Shown here in pieces: positions 26,979 through 36,230 of a stretch of DNA of 64,000 nucleotides (within the stretch, counting starts at the first letter, position 1; every line of letters starts with the position of its first letter). The DNA comes from Synechococcus sp. JA-2-3B'a(2-13) (GTDB taxonomy: Bacteria; Cyanobacteriota; Cyanobacteriia; Thermostichales; Thermostichaceae), in assembly GCF_000013225.1 (NCBI RefSeq), contig NC_007776.1, forward strand, positions 2,300,501 to 2,364,500, given 5' to 3'. A program made the position numbers and the translations under genes. The notes below the pieces were generated by a model. The model made no database searches. It was given only the letters and a program-made list of their open reading frames with translations, and had not been told where the DNA came from.

Positions 26979-27052
26979 TAGTGACTAGTGGATAGTGACC
27001 AGTAGATAGTGAATAGTGACTATCCACTAACCACTATCCACTAACCACTATC
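26979..27052. repeat. heptameric tandem repeats inside tnpB
   Basis: About ten heptamers: TAGTGAC, TAGTGGA, TAGTGAC, CAGTAGA, TAGTGAA, TAGTGAC, then TATCCAC, TAACCAC, TATCCAC, TAACCAC, TATC. The first six are roughly the reverse complement of the rest, so the block can fold back on itself. It replaces a piece of tnpB and shifts the frame. It is the STRR class of repeats known in cyanobacteria. Confidence 0.85.
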
Positions 27053-27409
27053 TCAGCGCAAAGATTTTCATGACAAAACAGCGAACTGGCTGGTAAGCAA
27101 GGGCAAGCATATTGGGTACGAAGCCCTGAATATCAAAGGTATTGCGAGGACGAAGCTAGCAAAATCCACCTATGATGCTGGGTGGGGACAATTTCTGCAA
27201 ATGCTGGCAGTCAAGGCTGAAAGAGCTGGGCTGAGGGCGATTGCAGTGAATCCCAACGGCAGCAGTCAAAACTGCTCTCGGTGTGGTCAAAGAGTACCGA
27301 AAGCGATTCAAGACAGATGGCATTCTTGTTCCCATTGTGGGCTAGAACTAGGGCGCGACCACCATGCGGCCATCAACATCAAGCACAGGGCGGTGGGGCA
27401 TCCCGTTCT

Positions 27410-27433
27410 TTTCGCGTCAGCGGGACGTAGTCC
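27410..27433 (+). repeat. 24-nt dispersed repeat in the tnpB remnant
   Basis: CGC-GTCA-GCG plus GGAC-GTA-GTCC. Confidence 0.8.
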
Positions 27434-27453
27434 TCAAGCGCAGGAAATGTCCT

Positions 27454-27477
27454 TTTCGCGCTAGCGGCGCGGAGCGC
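27454..27477 (+). repeat. 24-nt dispersed repeat after the tnpB remnant
   Basis: CGC-GCTA-GCG plus GCGC-GGA-GCGC. Both stem strands have changed together relative to the GGAC/GTCC type. Confidence 0.8.
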
Positions 27478-27605
27478 TTTGCATCAGCATGAGTGCGGGA
27501 GTATGTCACAACAGCTCAAGTTGGAATAGAACTGTTTCGTCGCGGTATCCATAGCACCCCTCTCCTTTTGGAAGAAGGGCTGGGAGTGAGGGAGAAAGGC
27601 TCAAG

Positions 27606-29159
27606 TCAAAGGCTGCCAATGGCCCGTTTCAGTTGTACCAGGGCGCGATTGTAGGCGATTACAGCATTGGAAAGGTTGCCACGGGCAGTGGTGAGGGCAG
27701 CTTCAGCATTGATCACCTCCGTTTGGGTGCCCACCCCCGCTTGCAGGCGCAGCCGGGCCAAGCGCAGGCTCTCTTCTGCTGAGGCAATTGCCACTTTGGC
27801 CGAGTCGATCTGTTCGCGGCTGGAGCTGAGGGTCAGGAAGGCTTCTTCCACCCCCCGCTGGATTTCATTGCGGGTGCCGACGAAGTTGCTCACGGCCACC
27901 TGTCCATCGATCTGGGCTTGGCGGGCTTGGGCAGCCGCTTCTCCTCCATCGAACCAAGTCAAGCTGAAATTGGCTCCCACCGAATAGCCAACATCAAAAC
28001 TGTTGCGGCTGGCGTTGAAATCGTTAACGGCATCGAGGCTGGCGAATAAGCCAATTCGGGGGCCATTGCGGGCCTGTGCCAGGCGCAGGCGGCTTTGGGC
28101 CTGCTCCAATTCTCGGCGTCGGCGCTCCAATTCCTGTCGTTGGGCAAAGGCAGCAATGATGGTCTCTTCCAGGCTGAGATCCCACTCTCCCATCGGCTCA
28201 ATGCGGTCGCTGGCCAACACGTCGGTGGGGCTGGGAAAATTCAGCAGTTCGGCCAGGCGGCGGCGATTCAGTTGCTGGGTGTTCTGGGCCACCAGCAAGG
28301 TTTGTCGATTGTTGGCCAATTCCGTCTCTGCCTGGAGAATCTCAAAGCGGGTACCCAGCCCGGCCCGTTCTCGGGCTTGAGCATCCCGCAGGGTGGCTTC
28401 GGAACTTTCGACGGCAGCTTGGCTGATGGCAACCCTGGCATCTGCGCTTTGCAGATCGTAGTAGGCATTGGCCACAGCTTGTTTGACCGTCTGCAGCGTT
28501 TGCTCCAGCTGCAGTTGGGCGATGCGCAGCGCTTCTTGGGCCAGCTTCAGGTTTTGCTCCCTGAGGCCACTGTCAAAAGCGGTATACTCCACCCGCACCA
28601 CACTGGCCGAGAGGGTATGGGATTCGCGCCTTGGCCCACCACCCGGAGAGGGAGCCTCACTGTACTGGTAGTTGGCACGGCTGGAGAGGGTGGGAGCAAA
28701 GGCAGCTTGAGCCAGGGCTACCCCGGCCTCGGCCCGCTCGACGGCCAGTCTGGCCTGCTGCACAGCCGGGTTCTGGGCAACGGCGATCTCCAGAGCTTCT
28801 TCCAAAGACAAGCCCTCCCTGCGCTCAATGCGCACCTGCAAGGGGGATTGGGGCACCACCAATTCTTCAGCCGTCAAAGCCCCCTTTAGAGTCAGGTCAG
28901 CCGCAGGGGTGGAGTCAGCAGGGTTGGGGGGAATCGATAGGGTGGGGGGGGGTGGGGGGGTGAGGATTTCGCGGCTGTTGGGCAGAGCAGAGGCAGCGGA
29001 GCTGGGAGCTTCTGGCTGAGCAAGAGCAGGGACAGCCCAGAGCAGGCTCAACAGTAGGCCACAGGGGGCAGAACAGGCAAGGTTCAACTGGGATCCCGCC
29101 GAGTTTGTCTGCCGTTGAGGAAGTTGAAGCGGATCCCTGGCTCCATTTTGCATCGCCAT
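27606..29159 (-). CDS. TolC-family outer membrane efflux protein
   Basis: The 517-residue protein is an outer-membrane channel of the TolC type used by efflux pumps and type I secretion. It has a signal peptide ending near LLSLLWAVPALAQPE, then a proline-rich linker (about 60-90). Two TolC repeats follow, each opening with a motif such as LSLEEALEIAVAQNPAVQQARLAVERAEAGVALAQAAFAP, with long helical segments and the closing VINAEAALTTARGNLSNAVIAYNRALVQLKRAIGSL. No inner-membrane pump genes are adjacent, so it probably serves several systems. Confidence 0.9.
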   Translation of the reverse strand: MAMQNGARDPLQLPQRQTNSAGSQLNLACSAPCGLLLSLLWAVPALAQPEAPSSAASALPNSREILTPPPPPTLSIPPNPADSTPAADLTLKGALTAEELVVPQSPLQVRIERREGLSLEEALEIAVAQNPAVQQARLAVERAEAGVALAQAAFAPTLSSRANYQYSEAPSPGGGPRRESHTLSASVVRVEYTAFDSGLREQNLKLAQEALRIAQLQLEQTLQTVKQAVANAYYDLQSADARVAISQAAVESSEATLRDAQARERAGLGTRFEILQAETELANNRQTLLVAQNTQQLNRRRLAELLNFPSPTDVLASDRIEPMGEWDLSLEETIIAAFAQRQELERRRRELEQAQSRLRLAQARNGPRIGLFASLDAVNDFNASRNSFDVGYSVGANFSLTWFDGGEAAAQARQAQIDGQVAVSNFVGTRNEIQRGVEEAFLTLSSSREQIDSAKVAIASAEESLRLARLRLQAGVGTQTEVINAEAALTTARGNLSNAVIAYNRALVQLKRAIGSL

Positions 29160-29248
29160 CGTGCGGTCATTCTCAACATCACCCCTAGCAGTATCGCAAA
29201 ATGAAGGACAAAGATAAGACGGTTTTCCGCAGGCTCGCTGGCTGCCCT

Positions 29249-29272
29249 GTTCGGGCCAGTGGAAGCGAGTCC
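29249..29272 (+). repeat. degenerate 24-nt dispersed repeat
   Basis: It begins GTTCGGGCCAG and ends GAGTCC like the others, but neither hairpin is well paired. It lies in the tolC/coiled-coil spacer and is probably a decayed copy. Confidence 0.45.
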
Positions 29273-29451
29273 TCGCATTTGCCCCTGCAACGATGAGGCC
29301 GACCTGCGTCTGCCAGGAGCTCCGAGCACGGGCGGGACTCCTCTACACTCAGCAGAGACGCTTGGATTGAGACCGAGTCGATTTAGATTTAGACTCAGTT
29401 TAGAATGGTGGGGCCATCTGTCCGTGATGGCGGGGGTGGGTGTTGTGGGTG

Positions 29452-31113
29452 ATGAAAGGGGGCAAGGTGGCAGACTCTCAGAGCACGCCCAAGCAAGGGG
29501 AGACCTCTTCCGGTCGGGATCGGGCCTCGCGGCCGAAAAAAAGTAAGCCAAGCCCTTCTGCCCAGTCCGGGGATTTGGGAACCTCAGAAGCAAGAGCGCG
29601 GCCAAAACAGGCCGATAGCACTCCGCGCCGTGCGGAGCAGCAGGAGATTTTACAAGATCACCCTTCTGGCTTGAACCCGCCCAAAAATCTCTCTATACTG
29701 CAGGGAACTTTATCATTTGCTCCCGCTTCTTCATCTCTCCTTCAATCTATGCGTGCTCCTTCCTCAGGCGACTTGGATCCCATCCTTTCAGAGACTCATG
29801 CGGGCTGTTCAGCATCCGAGCCGGATCCCAGCACGGAGCGCCATTTGGCCCTGAGGCAGCAACAGCCCTTGGAGAGCCGTCTGCTCAAAGCCGAAGCCGA
29901 GCTCCAAGAGCGGCGAGTTCTTCAGGAACAACTGCGGGCTTTGCACCAGAAGGTGGCCGAACAAGAGAAGGCGCTGCAGGAGCGGGAGCATCTCTTGCAA
30001 CAGTTGCAGCAGACTTTGGCGGCTCAGAAAGTCCAGATCTCGGATCAGGAAGCTCAGCTTGCTGCTCGGCAACGCTTAAATGAACGGCAGCGGCAGGATA
30101 TCGAGGCCCTGCAGGAGCAGATTGAGCAGCTACGCTTGGCCCACGCTCAGGAGCGCCGTCAATGGGAACAGCGCCAGCAGGAGCTGCAGGCCTCTCTGCT
30201 GGAAGCCCAGGATGTGGCGGAAAAGCGGGTGGAAATGCTGCAACGCTTTAAGGCAGAGCTTTCTCTGGCCCGCACTCAAATTGCCGAAACTCAGGCGGAG
30301 CTGAGCAGCCTGCGGGCTTTGTACAGCGACCAACAGGCAGCCTGGCAGGAGCAACGGGAACACCTCGAGGCCCGTTTGGCGGGCTATGCCGAGACGGAAG
30401 CCGAGGCCGAGCAGCGCTGGCGGGAACAACGGCAAGAGCTAGAAGCAGCCCTGGCCGAAGCCCAAGCTCAATTGGCGGCTTTGCAAGCTCAGCAGGAGCA
30501 TCTGCGCCAGGGATCCCTGGCGCAGCAACAGCTTCAACAGCAGTGGCAGGCCCAGGCCGAAGCGCTGCAAGTGGCCCTCTCTCAAGCCCAGGCGGAAGTT
30601 ACCCGTTGGCAGCAAGAGCACCGCCATCTGCAGGAACAGTACGCCCAAGCCCAGCAGCATCTCTCCGCCATGGAGCGGCAGTTGCAGGCTGCCTTGGAGC
30701 AGTTGGCCGCCCAACCCGACTGGCAGCCACAGTTGCGCTCTGCGCAGGCAACCATTCTCCATCTGCAAGAAGAAATTGCAACCTTGTCCACGCAACTGGA
30801 GAAGCAAGCAGAGCAGATCAAAGCCCTGCAAGGGGAGCGTGCTGCCCTGTGGGAAGAAAACCGCTCTCTCCGAGAAAAATACGAGCAGCAGCAGATGCAT
30901 GTGCTGAGCTTGAAGGCGGCTTTGGAACGCAAAGGCTTGGATGTCCCACCTCGGGCCGATACCTCCAGCGCCCTCACGCGAACAGAGTCCCTTGGCCAGG
31001 CTCTGTCTCCAACCCCTGCTGCCAAGCCTACAATTCAGCCCCTGGCCCAACCTCTACCGTCTCGGGCAAGCAAGCGGGCGGTCGATCTGCCGAGGTTTCT
31101 GCCCCGTCCGTGA
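29452..31113 (+). CDS. long coiled-coil protein upstream of priA
   Basis: The 553-residue protein begins with a basic, low-complexity region (about 1-90). It continues as an almost uninterrupted coiled coil (about 140-485) rich in Q, E, A and L (LEERRVLQEQLRAL-type heptads), and ends in a short proline-rich tail. There is no signal peptide or enzyme domain. I do not recognise a family beyond SMC-like coiled coils. Its TGA overlaps the priA GTG (GTGA at 31110-31113), which indicates translational coupling. A structural or DNA-associated role is only a guess. Confidence 0.7.
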   Translation: MKGGKVADSQSTPKQGETSSGRDRASRPKKSKPSPSAQSGDLGTSEARARPKQADSTPRRAEQQEILQDHPSGLNPPKNLSILQGTLSFAPASSSLLQSMRAPSSGDLDPILSETHAGCSASEPDPSTERHLALRQQQPLESRLLKAEAELQERRVLQEQLRALHQKVAEQEKALQEREHLLQQLQQTLAAQKVQISDQEAQLAARQRLNERQRQDIEALQEQIEQLRLAHAQERRQWEQRQQELQASLLEAQDVAEKRVEMLQRFKAELSLARTQIAETQAELSSLRALYSDQQAAWQEQREHLEARLAGYAETEAEAEQRWREQRQELEAALAEAQAQLAALQAQQEHLRQGSLAQQQLQQQWQAQAEALQVALSQAQAEVTRWQQEHRHLQEQYAQAQQHLSAMERQLQAALEQLAAQPDWQPQLRSAQATILHLQEEIATLSTQLEKQAEQIKALQGERAALWEENRSLREKYEQQQMHVLSLKAALERKGLDVPPRADTSSALTRTESLGQALSPTPAAKPTIQPLAQPLPSRASKRAVDLPRFLPRP

Positions 31114-33560
31114 GGGATCCCGTGTTGCAGCCTGTTCCTCCCCGCTGGCTGGAAGTGTGGGTGGATCATCCCCATTTGGGGGGTTGCTTTACCTATCGTG
31201 TGCCAGAGGGATCCGCGCCAGAAGCGGGCGACCTGCTCAGCGTGCCCTTTGGTCGGCAAATGGCGGGGGCGGTGGCCTTGGGTTGGCGCTCCGAGCTGCC
31301 GGCAGGGGTGGATCCGCAGTCGGTGCGGGAGATCGAGGCGGTGGTGGCCAAAGGGATCCTGCCCAAAGAATTCTGGCCCCTGCTGCAGCGGGTGGCCGAC
31401 TATTACCTCACCCCTCTGGCTCAGGTGGTGCGCACGGTATTGCCCCCCGGCTTGCTCAGCCGTTCTCAGCGGCGTGTCCGCTTGCTCAGGCTCCCTGCCG
31501 AAGGGGAGGAATGTTCGCCGGCTGCCCAAACCCTGCTGCAGCTGCTTCAGGCCAAAGGGGGAGAGCTGTCTTGGCGCTATGTGCAACAGCAGGTGCCCAC
31601 TGCCGCCCTCGCCCTGCGGGAACTGCAGCGACGGGGTTGGGTGGAGAGCTTTTGGCAGGAGCAACAGGGGGGCAGGGTGAGGACCCAACTGGCCGCCAGT
31701 CTGGCCGACGACTCCCCAGAGGGGCTGAGCCTCCCTCAGCAGAAGGCGCTGCAGATCCTCAAGCAGAAGGGGGGAGAGCTGCTGCTCGCCGAGTGGGAGC
31801 GCCTGGCAGGAGTGAGCCGAGCGGTTCTGCAGGGGTTGGCCCGCAAAGGCCGTGTCCACCTCTACGAGCGCCCACTGCTGCGGCTGGGAGATGCCAGCCT
31901 GCCGGGGTGGCGGGATCCGCCCAGGCCCTTGACGGCCGCCCAGGCCCAGGCGGTAGAGGCGATCCGGCAAGCTTTGGGCCGGTTCCAGCGGTTTTTACTG
32001 CACGGGGTCACCGGTTCTGGGAAAACGGAAGTGTACCTGCAGGTGATCGCCCAGGTGCTGCAGCAAGGACGGTCGGCGCTGGTGCTGGTGCCCGAGATCG
32101 GCCTTACCCCGCAACTGATGGATCGGTTTCGGGCGCGGCTGCGATCCCAGGTGTGGGCCTACCACAGCGGCCTCTCGGAAGGCGAGCGCTACGACACCTG
32201 GCGGCAGATGCTGTCCTCCACCCCCCAAGTGGTGATCGGCACCCGCTCGGCGGTGTTTGCCCCCTTGTCCAAGCTGGGCCTGATCGTCTTGGACGAAGAG
32301 CACGACGACAGCTTCAAGCAGGATCAGCCCCAGCCCTGCTACCACGCCCGTCAGGTGGCCGAGTGGCGGGCCGAGCTGGCCGGTTGTCCCCTGGTCCTGG
32401 GCAGTGCAACCCCAGCGGTGGAAACCTATGCCGCCCATCTGCAGGATCCGCAGCGGTGGATCCGGCTGGCCCTGCCGCAGCGCATCCCCCAAGCTGGGAT
32501 CCCGGCCACCCTGCCCCAACTGGAGCTGGTGGACATGCGCCAGGAGCTCCAAGCCGGCAACCGCAGCATCCTCAGCCGCCGTCTACACCAGGCCCTGCAG
32601 CAGACGCTGGACAGAGGGGAACAGGCCATTCTCTTTGTCCCCCGCCGCGGCCACAGCACCTTCGTCTTGTGCCGTAGCTGCGGGTTTGTCCTCACCTGCG
32701 AGCATTGTGATGTTTCTCTCACCTTTCACCTGGCCCATCTCGGCGGACAAGAACTGCGCTGCCACTACTGCGGCGCCCGCCAACCCCATCCGCAGCGCTG
32801 CCCCGCCTGTGGATCCCCCTACCTGAAGCACTTCGGCACCGGCACCCAAAAAGTGGTGGAAGTGTTGCACCAGCATTGGCCGCAGCTCTCGATTTTGCGC
32901 TACGACAGCGACGCCACCCGCCGCAAGGGATCCCATCGCGATTTGCTGGAGCAGTTTCGCAGCGGCAAGGCCCAGGTGCTGGTGGGCACGCAAATGCTCA
33001 CCAAAGGGCTGGACATACCCCAGGTAACCTTGGTGGGCGTGATGGCCGCCGATGGGCTGTTGCACCAAGCCGACTATCGCGCCGGCGAGCGCAGCTTTCA
33101 ACTGCTCACCCAGGTGGCAGGGCGCTCGGGCCGGGGATCCCTGCCAGGACAGGCGATTATCCAGACCTATCTGCCGGAGCACCCGATTTTGAGGGCGGTA
33201 CTGGCCCAAAATTACGAGGGCTTCTTGCAGGCAGAACTGCAACAACGGCGAGAGGGGGGCTATCCTCCCCACCGAGCTTTGATTTTGATCCGCTTGAGCA
33301 GCACCCGCCTGGAAGCCCTGGAGCGTTATTGCCATCGGGTGGCCGAACGCCTACAGGGGATCCCAGCAGAGGTGTTGGGGCCGGGGCCGGCCCAGGTGGA
33401 GCGGGTTGCCGGACGCTACCGCTGGCAGATCCTGTTGAAGCAGCTTCCCGACCAAGGTTGGGATCGCCCGAAGCTGGCTGCGCAGATCCAGGCCGCCATT
33501 GGCCATCCCCCCCAAGGGATCCGCGTCAGCATAGATGTGGATCCCCTGCGGATTCTCTAG
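31110..33560 (+). CDS. priA: primosomal replication restart helicase PriA
   Basis: PriA recognises stalled forks and reloads the replisome. The 816-residue protein has the N-terminal DNA-binding domain (VWVDHPHLGGCFTYRVPEG). It has a DEAD-type helicase core with Walker A GVTGSGKTEVYL, the LDEEHDDSFKQD box and GSATPAVET. Four CxxC pairs (CRSC, CEHC, CHYC, CPAC) bind two zincs, and VGTQMLTKGLDIPQV plus QVAGRSGRG complete the second lobe. The start is the GTG at 31110, overlapping the upstream stop; a GTG at 31122 is an alternative. Confidence 0.94.
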   Translation: MRDPVLQPVPPRWLEVWVDHPHLGGCFTYRVPEGSAPEAGDLLSVPFGRQMAGAVALGWRSELPAGVDPQSVREIEAVVAKGILPKEFWPLLQRVADYYLTPLAQVVRTVLPPGLLSRSQRRVRLLRLPAEGEECSPAAQTLLQLLQAKGGELSWRYVQQQVPTAALALRELQRRGWVESFWQEQQGGRVRTQLAASLADDSPEGLSLPQQKALQILKQKGGELLLAEWERLAGVSRAVLQGLARKGRVHLYERPLLRLGDASLPGWRDPPRPLTAAQAQAVEAIRQALGRFQRFLLHGVTGSGKTEVYLQVIAQVLQQGRSALVLVPEIGLTPQLMDRFRARLRSQVWAYHSGLSEGERYDTWRQMLSSTPQVVIGTRSAVFAPLSKLGLIVLDEEHDDSFKQDQPQPCYHARQVAEWRAELAGCPLVLGSATPAVETYAAHLQDPQRWIRLALPQRIPQAGIPATLPQLELVDMRQELQAGNRSILSRRLHQALQQTLDRGEQAILFVPRRGHSTFVLCRSCGFVLTCEHCDVSLTFHLAHLGGQELRCHYCGARQPHPQRCPACGSPYLKHFGTGTQKVVEVLHQHWPQLSILRYDSDATRRKGSHRDLLEQFRSGKAQVLVGTQMLTKGLDIPQVTLVGVMAADGLLHQADYRAGERSFQLLTQVAGRSGRGSLPGQAIIQTYLPEHPILRAVLAQNYEGFLQAELQQRREGGYPPHRALILIRLSSTRLEALERYCHRVAERLQGIPAEVLGPGPAQVERVAGRYRWQILLKQLPDQGWDRPKLAAQIQAAIGHPPQGIRVSIDVDPLRIL

Positions 33561-33672
33561 GAACAGTTGACCCGGCGCGCGGCAAGCCCGCCGATCCCGC
33601 GAGATCTTCCCGCGAGATCTTAAGGTAGTCTGGTTTCGGGGCCACCCGTATCCAACTCAACTCTGGCAAAGC

Positions 33673-34044
33673 ATGGCTGAAAACCGGACTGGCGCGTTTA
33701 TTGGTGGGCTGTTGCTGGGAACTGCTGTGGGCACCGCCATTGGCCTGCTCTTGGCTCCCCGCAGCGGACGGGAGACGCGGCGACTGCTGAAGAAATCGGC
33801 AGAGGCCCTGCCAGAGGTGGCAGAAGATGTGACCAGCAGTCTGCAATATCAATCGGAAAAGTTGTTCGACGCTGCCCAACGCAGTTTGGATGAGGCTCTG
33901 CTGCGGCTGCAGCAGGCAGTGGCGGTGGGCAAAGAAGCCATGTTGCAGAAGCGAAGGGAGCTGCTCCAAGCCCAGAACTCGCGTCCCTTTGGCGGGGAAG
34001 AAGCTGACCTAGAAGCTCGGGATGGGGAGGAGGCGGCGGGATGA
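33673..34044 (+). CDS. YtxH-domain protein
   Basis: The 123-residue protein has one N-terminal glycine-rich hydrophobic helix (FIGGLLLGTAVGTAIGLLLAPRSGRETR), the YtxH signature, followed by a charged amphipathic helical region. Proteins of this type are small membrane-anchored, stress-related factors of unclear function. The stop overlaps the next start (ATGA at 34041-34044), so it is translationally coupled to the DUF948 gene. Such pairs are common in Gram-positive and cyanobacterial genomes. Confidence 0.82.
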   Translation: MAENRTGAFIGGLLLGTAVGTAIGLLLAPRSGRETRRLLKKSAEALPEVAEDVTSSLQYQSEKLFDAAQRSLDEALLRLQQAVAVGKEAMLQKRRELLQAQNSRPFGGEEADLEARDGEEAAG

Positions 34045-34589
34045 ACGACCCGGTCTTTTGGCTCGGCCTCTCGGTAGGCCTGGTAGCAGTGGGCATTTTG
34101 GCAGTGATCCTGACCCTACTACCTGCCGTCATTCAACTGGGTCGAGCTGCCCAGAGCGTGGAGCGCTTTTTCGACACGCTGCTGCGGGAATTGCCGCCCA
34201 CGCTGGAGGCCCTGCGCCTGACCAGCCTGGAAGTGAGCGAGATTGCCGACAGCCTCGACGAAGGGGTGAAAGGGGCTGGGCAAGTGGTGAAGCAGGTCAA
34301 CCGCTCCATCGAAGGAGCACGCACCCAAGCCCAGGGCGCCCAAGTCAATATCCGCAGCTTTTGGGCAGGGGTACGGGCAGCCTGGCAGACGCTGTCCGGC
34401 GAAGTGCCCCCCACCACTGGCGCGATTCACAACCCGCGGCTGCGCCCATCCGACCCATCCAACCGTTCTTTCTCCGCTGCTTCATCAACACTTCCCCTGG
34501 GAGGTGACCGCCCTTTTGCCGGCGGAGCCACACCAGAGGGATCCCAAGCCGCTGCCCAATCTTCCCGACCGGACATCGCCAATCCCTAG
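34041..34589 (+). CDS. DUF948-like membrane protein
   Basis: The 182-residue protein has an N-terminal membrane helix (FWLGLSVGLVAVGILAVILTLLPAVIQLG) and a long amphipathic helix (about 35-110, LEALRLTSLEVSEIADSLDEGVKGAGQVVKQVNRSIE), as in DUF948 proteins. A disordered S/P-rich tail follows. Together with the coupled YtxH gene it may form a small envelope-associated unit. The last four bases overlap the end of convergent metG. Confidence 0.78.
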   Translation: MNDPVFWLGLSVGLVAVGILAVILTLLPAVIQLGRAAQSVERFFDTLLRELPPTLEALRLTSLEVSEIADSLDEGVKGAGQVVKQVNRSIEGARTQAQGAQVNIRSFWAGVRAAWQTLSGEVPPTTGAIHNPRLRPSDPSNRSFSAASSTLPLGGDRPFAGGATPEGSQAAAQSSRPDIANP

Positions 34590-36142
34590 GCGTTCCTCAG
34601 GATCTTCTGAAAGACAGGCGTAGGAGGCTGGGGCTCTTGCCCGGGGGGAAGCTGGCCCCAAGTCGCATCGGGATCCCAGCGCAGTTGCAGGGTGTCGGCG
34701 AGGGAGAACCCCAGCTGCTGCAGGATCTTGAGGCTGAGAGCGGGAATGAGGGGGGAGAGCAGGACTGCCACCCAGCGCACACTTTCCAAAACGGCGTAGA
34801 GAATCTGGGCCACCCGTTCGTTTTGCCCTTGCTTGTGCAGCGTCCAAGGAGCCTGCTCATCAAGGTATTTGTTGCTGGCCTGGGCTAAGCTGAGGGCTTT
34901 GCGGGCAGCAGAGCTGGGATCCAGCCGCTCGTAGGCGTCGGCCACTGCCGGGGCAAGGCGCTCGGCCAGGGTTTTGAGGGGGTGATCTGCAGGGATCCCG
35001 ACGGCGGGAACGCGGTAGTCGGATTGATATTTCCTGAGCATGTTGAGGGTGCGGTTGAGCAGATTGCCCAGGTCGTTGGCCAGATCGGCGTTGAGCACGT
35101 CAACGAAGCGGCCCTCGCTGAAATCGCCATCCTTGCCCAGCTCGATTTCCGTCAGAAAGTAGTAGCGCACGGCATCGGCGCCGTATTGCTGCACCAGCTC
35201 AAAGGGATCCACCGTGTTCCCCAAGCTTTTGCTCATCTTGAGGCCATCTTTGGTGAGAAAGCCGTGGCCAAACACCTGCTTGGGCAGGGGCAGACCTGCG
35301 GACATGAGCATGGCCGGCCAGTAAATGGCGTGGAAGCGGACAATATCCTTGCCCACCAGGTGGACATCCGCAGGCCAGTAGCGGCGTAGGGCATTTGCCA
35401 AGGTGGGCTCGTCGTCAGGATCCAGAGCGGCACTGATGTAGTTGATCAGGGCGTCAAACCAGACGTAGAGGGTTTGGCCGGGATCCGCCGGAAAAGGGAT
35501 CCCCCAGGAGACACTAGGGCGAGAGATGGAAAAGTCCCGCAGGCCCTGCTTGACAAAGTTAATCACCTCATTGCGGCGGCTTTCTGGTTGGATAAACTCC
35601 GGGTGCTCCGCATACAGGGCCTCCAGCTTTTCTTGGTAGCGGGAGAGGCGAAAGAAGTAGTTTTCCTCGTCTTTCCACTCCACCTTCTTGGTGGGGTGCA
35701 GGGGGCAAAATCCTCCCTCCAGCAGCTCGGCCTCGTCTTTGAACTCTTCGCAGGCCACACAGTACCAACCCTGCTGCCGGCCAATGAAAATATCTCCCTG
35801 ATCCCAGACCCGCTGAAAAAACTCCCGCACAATGGCTTTGTGGCGAGGGTTGGTGGTGCGGATAAAGCGGTCGTAGCGGATGTCTAGCAACTGCCAAAGC
35901 TGGGCAAACTGAGCCGCAATCTCGTCACAGTGCTGCTGAGGGGGAATGCCGCGCTCTTCGGCGGTACGCTGGATCTTCTGGCCGTGCTCGTCGGTTCCCG
36001 TCACCATCAGCACATCCTTGCCCCGCAGGCGGTGGTAACGGGCGATGGCATCCGCCACTAGGGTGGTGTAGGCGCTGCCAATATGGGGGGCAGCGTTGAC
36101 GTAGTAGATGGGGGTGGTGATGACAAAGGTGGAATCCGGCAT
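34586..36142 (-). CDS. metG: methionyl-tRNA synthetase
   Basis: The enzyme charges initiator and elongator tRNA-Met. The 518-residue protein shows FVITTPIYYVNAAPHIGSAY (HIGH-type), the zinc-binding insert with CVACEEFKDEAELLEGG, SWGIPFP, FHAIYWPAMLMSAGLPLP and the LKMSKSLGN signature. It lacks the C-terminal tRNA-binding (EMAP-like) domain that many bacteria carry. I chose the ATG at 36142 (MPDSTFVITT); upstream ATGs at 36148 and 36199 are in frame. Confidence 0.95.
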   Translation of the reverse strand: MPDSTFVITTPIYYVNAAPHIGSAYTTLVADAIARYHRLRGKDVLMVTGTDEHGQKIQRTAEERGIPPQQHCDEIAAQFAQLWQLLDIRYDRFIRTTNPRHKAIVREFFQRVWDQGDIFIGRQQGWYCVACEEFKDEAELLEGGFCPLHPTKKVEWKDEENYFFRLSRYQEKLEALYAEHPEFIQPESRRNEVINFVKQGLRDFSISRPSVSWGIPFPADPGQTLYVWFDALINYISAALDPDDEPTLANALRRYWPADVHLVGKDIVRFHAIYWPAMLMSAGLPLPKQVFGHGFLTKDGLKMSKSLGNTVDPFELVQQYGADAVRYYFLTEIELGKDGDFSEGRFVDVLNADLANDLGNLLNRTLNMLRKYQSDYRVPAVGIPADHPLKTLAERLAPAVADAYERLDPSSAARKALSLAQASNKYLDEQAPWTLHKQGQNERVAQILYAVLESVRWVAVLLSPLIPALSLKILQQLGFSLADTLQLRWDPDATWGQLPPGQEPQPPTPVFQKILRNA

Positions 36143-36230
36143 GAGCATCCGCAAGGCTTTCTCCCATGATAGAGGTTGCCGGAAAGTCCAAAAGGCCAAG
36201 CCAGAGCGTGGGTGGGGAGAGGCTCATTCG

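Larger units (their letters stand above)
26638..27464 (+). pseudogene. tnpB: decayed TnpB-type RNA-guided nuclease gene
   Basis: The remains start at GRDKRRG...VRIIQHRPLPEGFVIKTA and include the first RuvC aspartate in TGIDVGLDSF. They break off at RAVSREKKGSNR, then resume in another frame after a repeat block at QRKDFHDKTANWLVSKG. They go on through YEALNIKGIARTKLAKS to the zinc finger CSRCGQRVP...CSHCG and GRDHHAAINIK. The N-terminal third and about 15 residues of the bridge are missing, so no active protein is possible. A 24-nt repeat adds LFASAGRS near the end. The right end GGGAGTATGTCAC near 27499-27511 resembles IS200/IS605 ends. Confidence 0.85.

Noticed and set aside
26979-27052. 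Possible CRISPR array
   Set aside because: Units are contiguous 7-mers without spacers; this is a heptameric tandem repeat. No CRISPR array or cas gene seen in the window.
27201-27464. Frame with a zinc finger that could be taken for a small intact protein
   Set aside because: It is the C-terminal end of the broken tnpB; the reading frame continues upstream to 27054.
30941-32677. 578-codon frame overlapping priA
   Set aside because: Out-of-frame shadow of priA in high-GC DNA with no homology.
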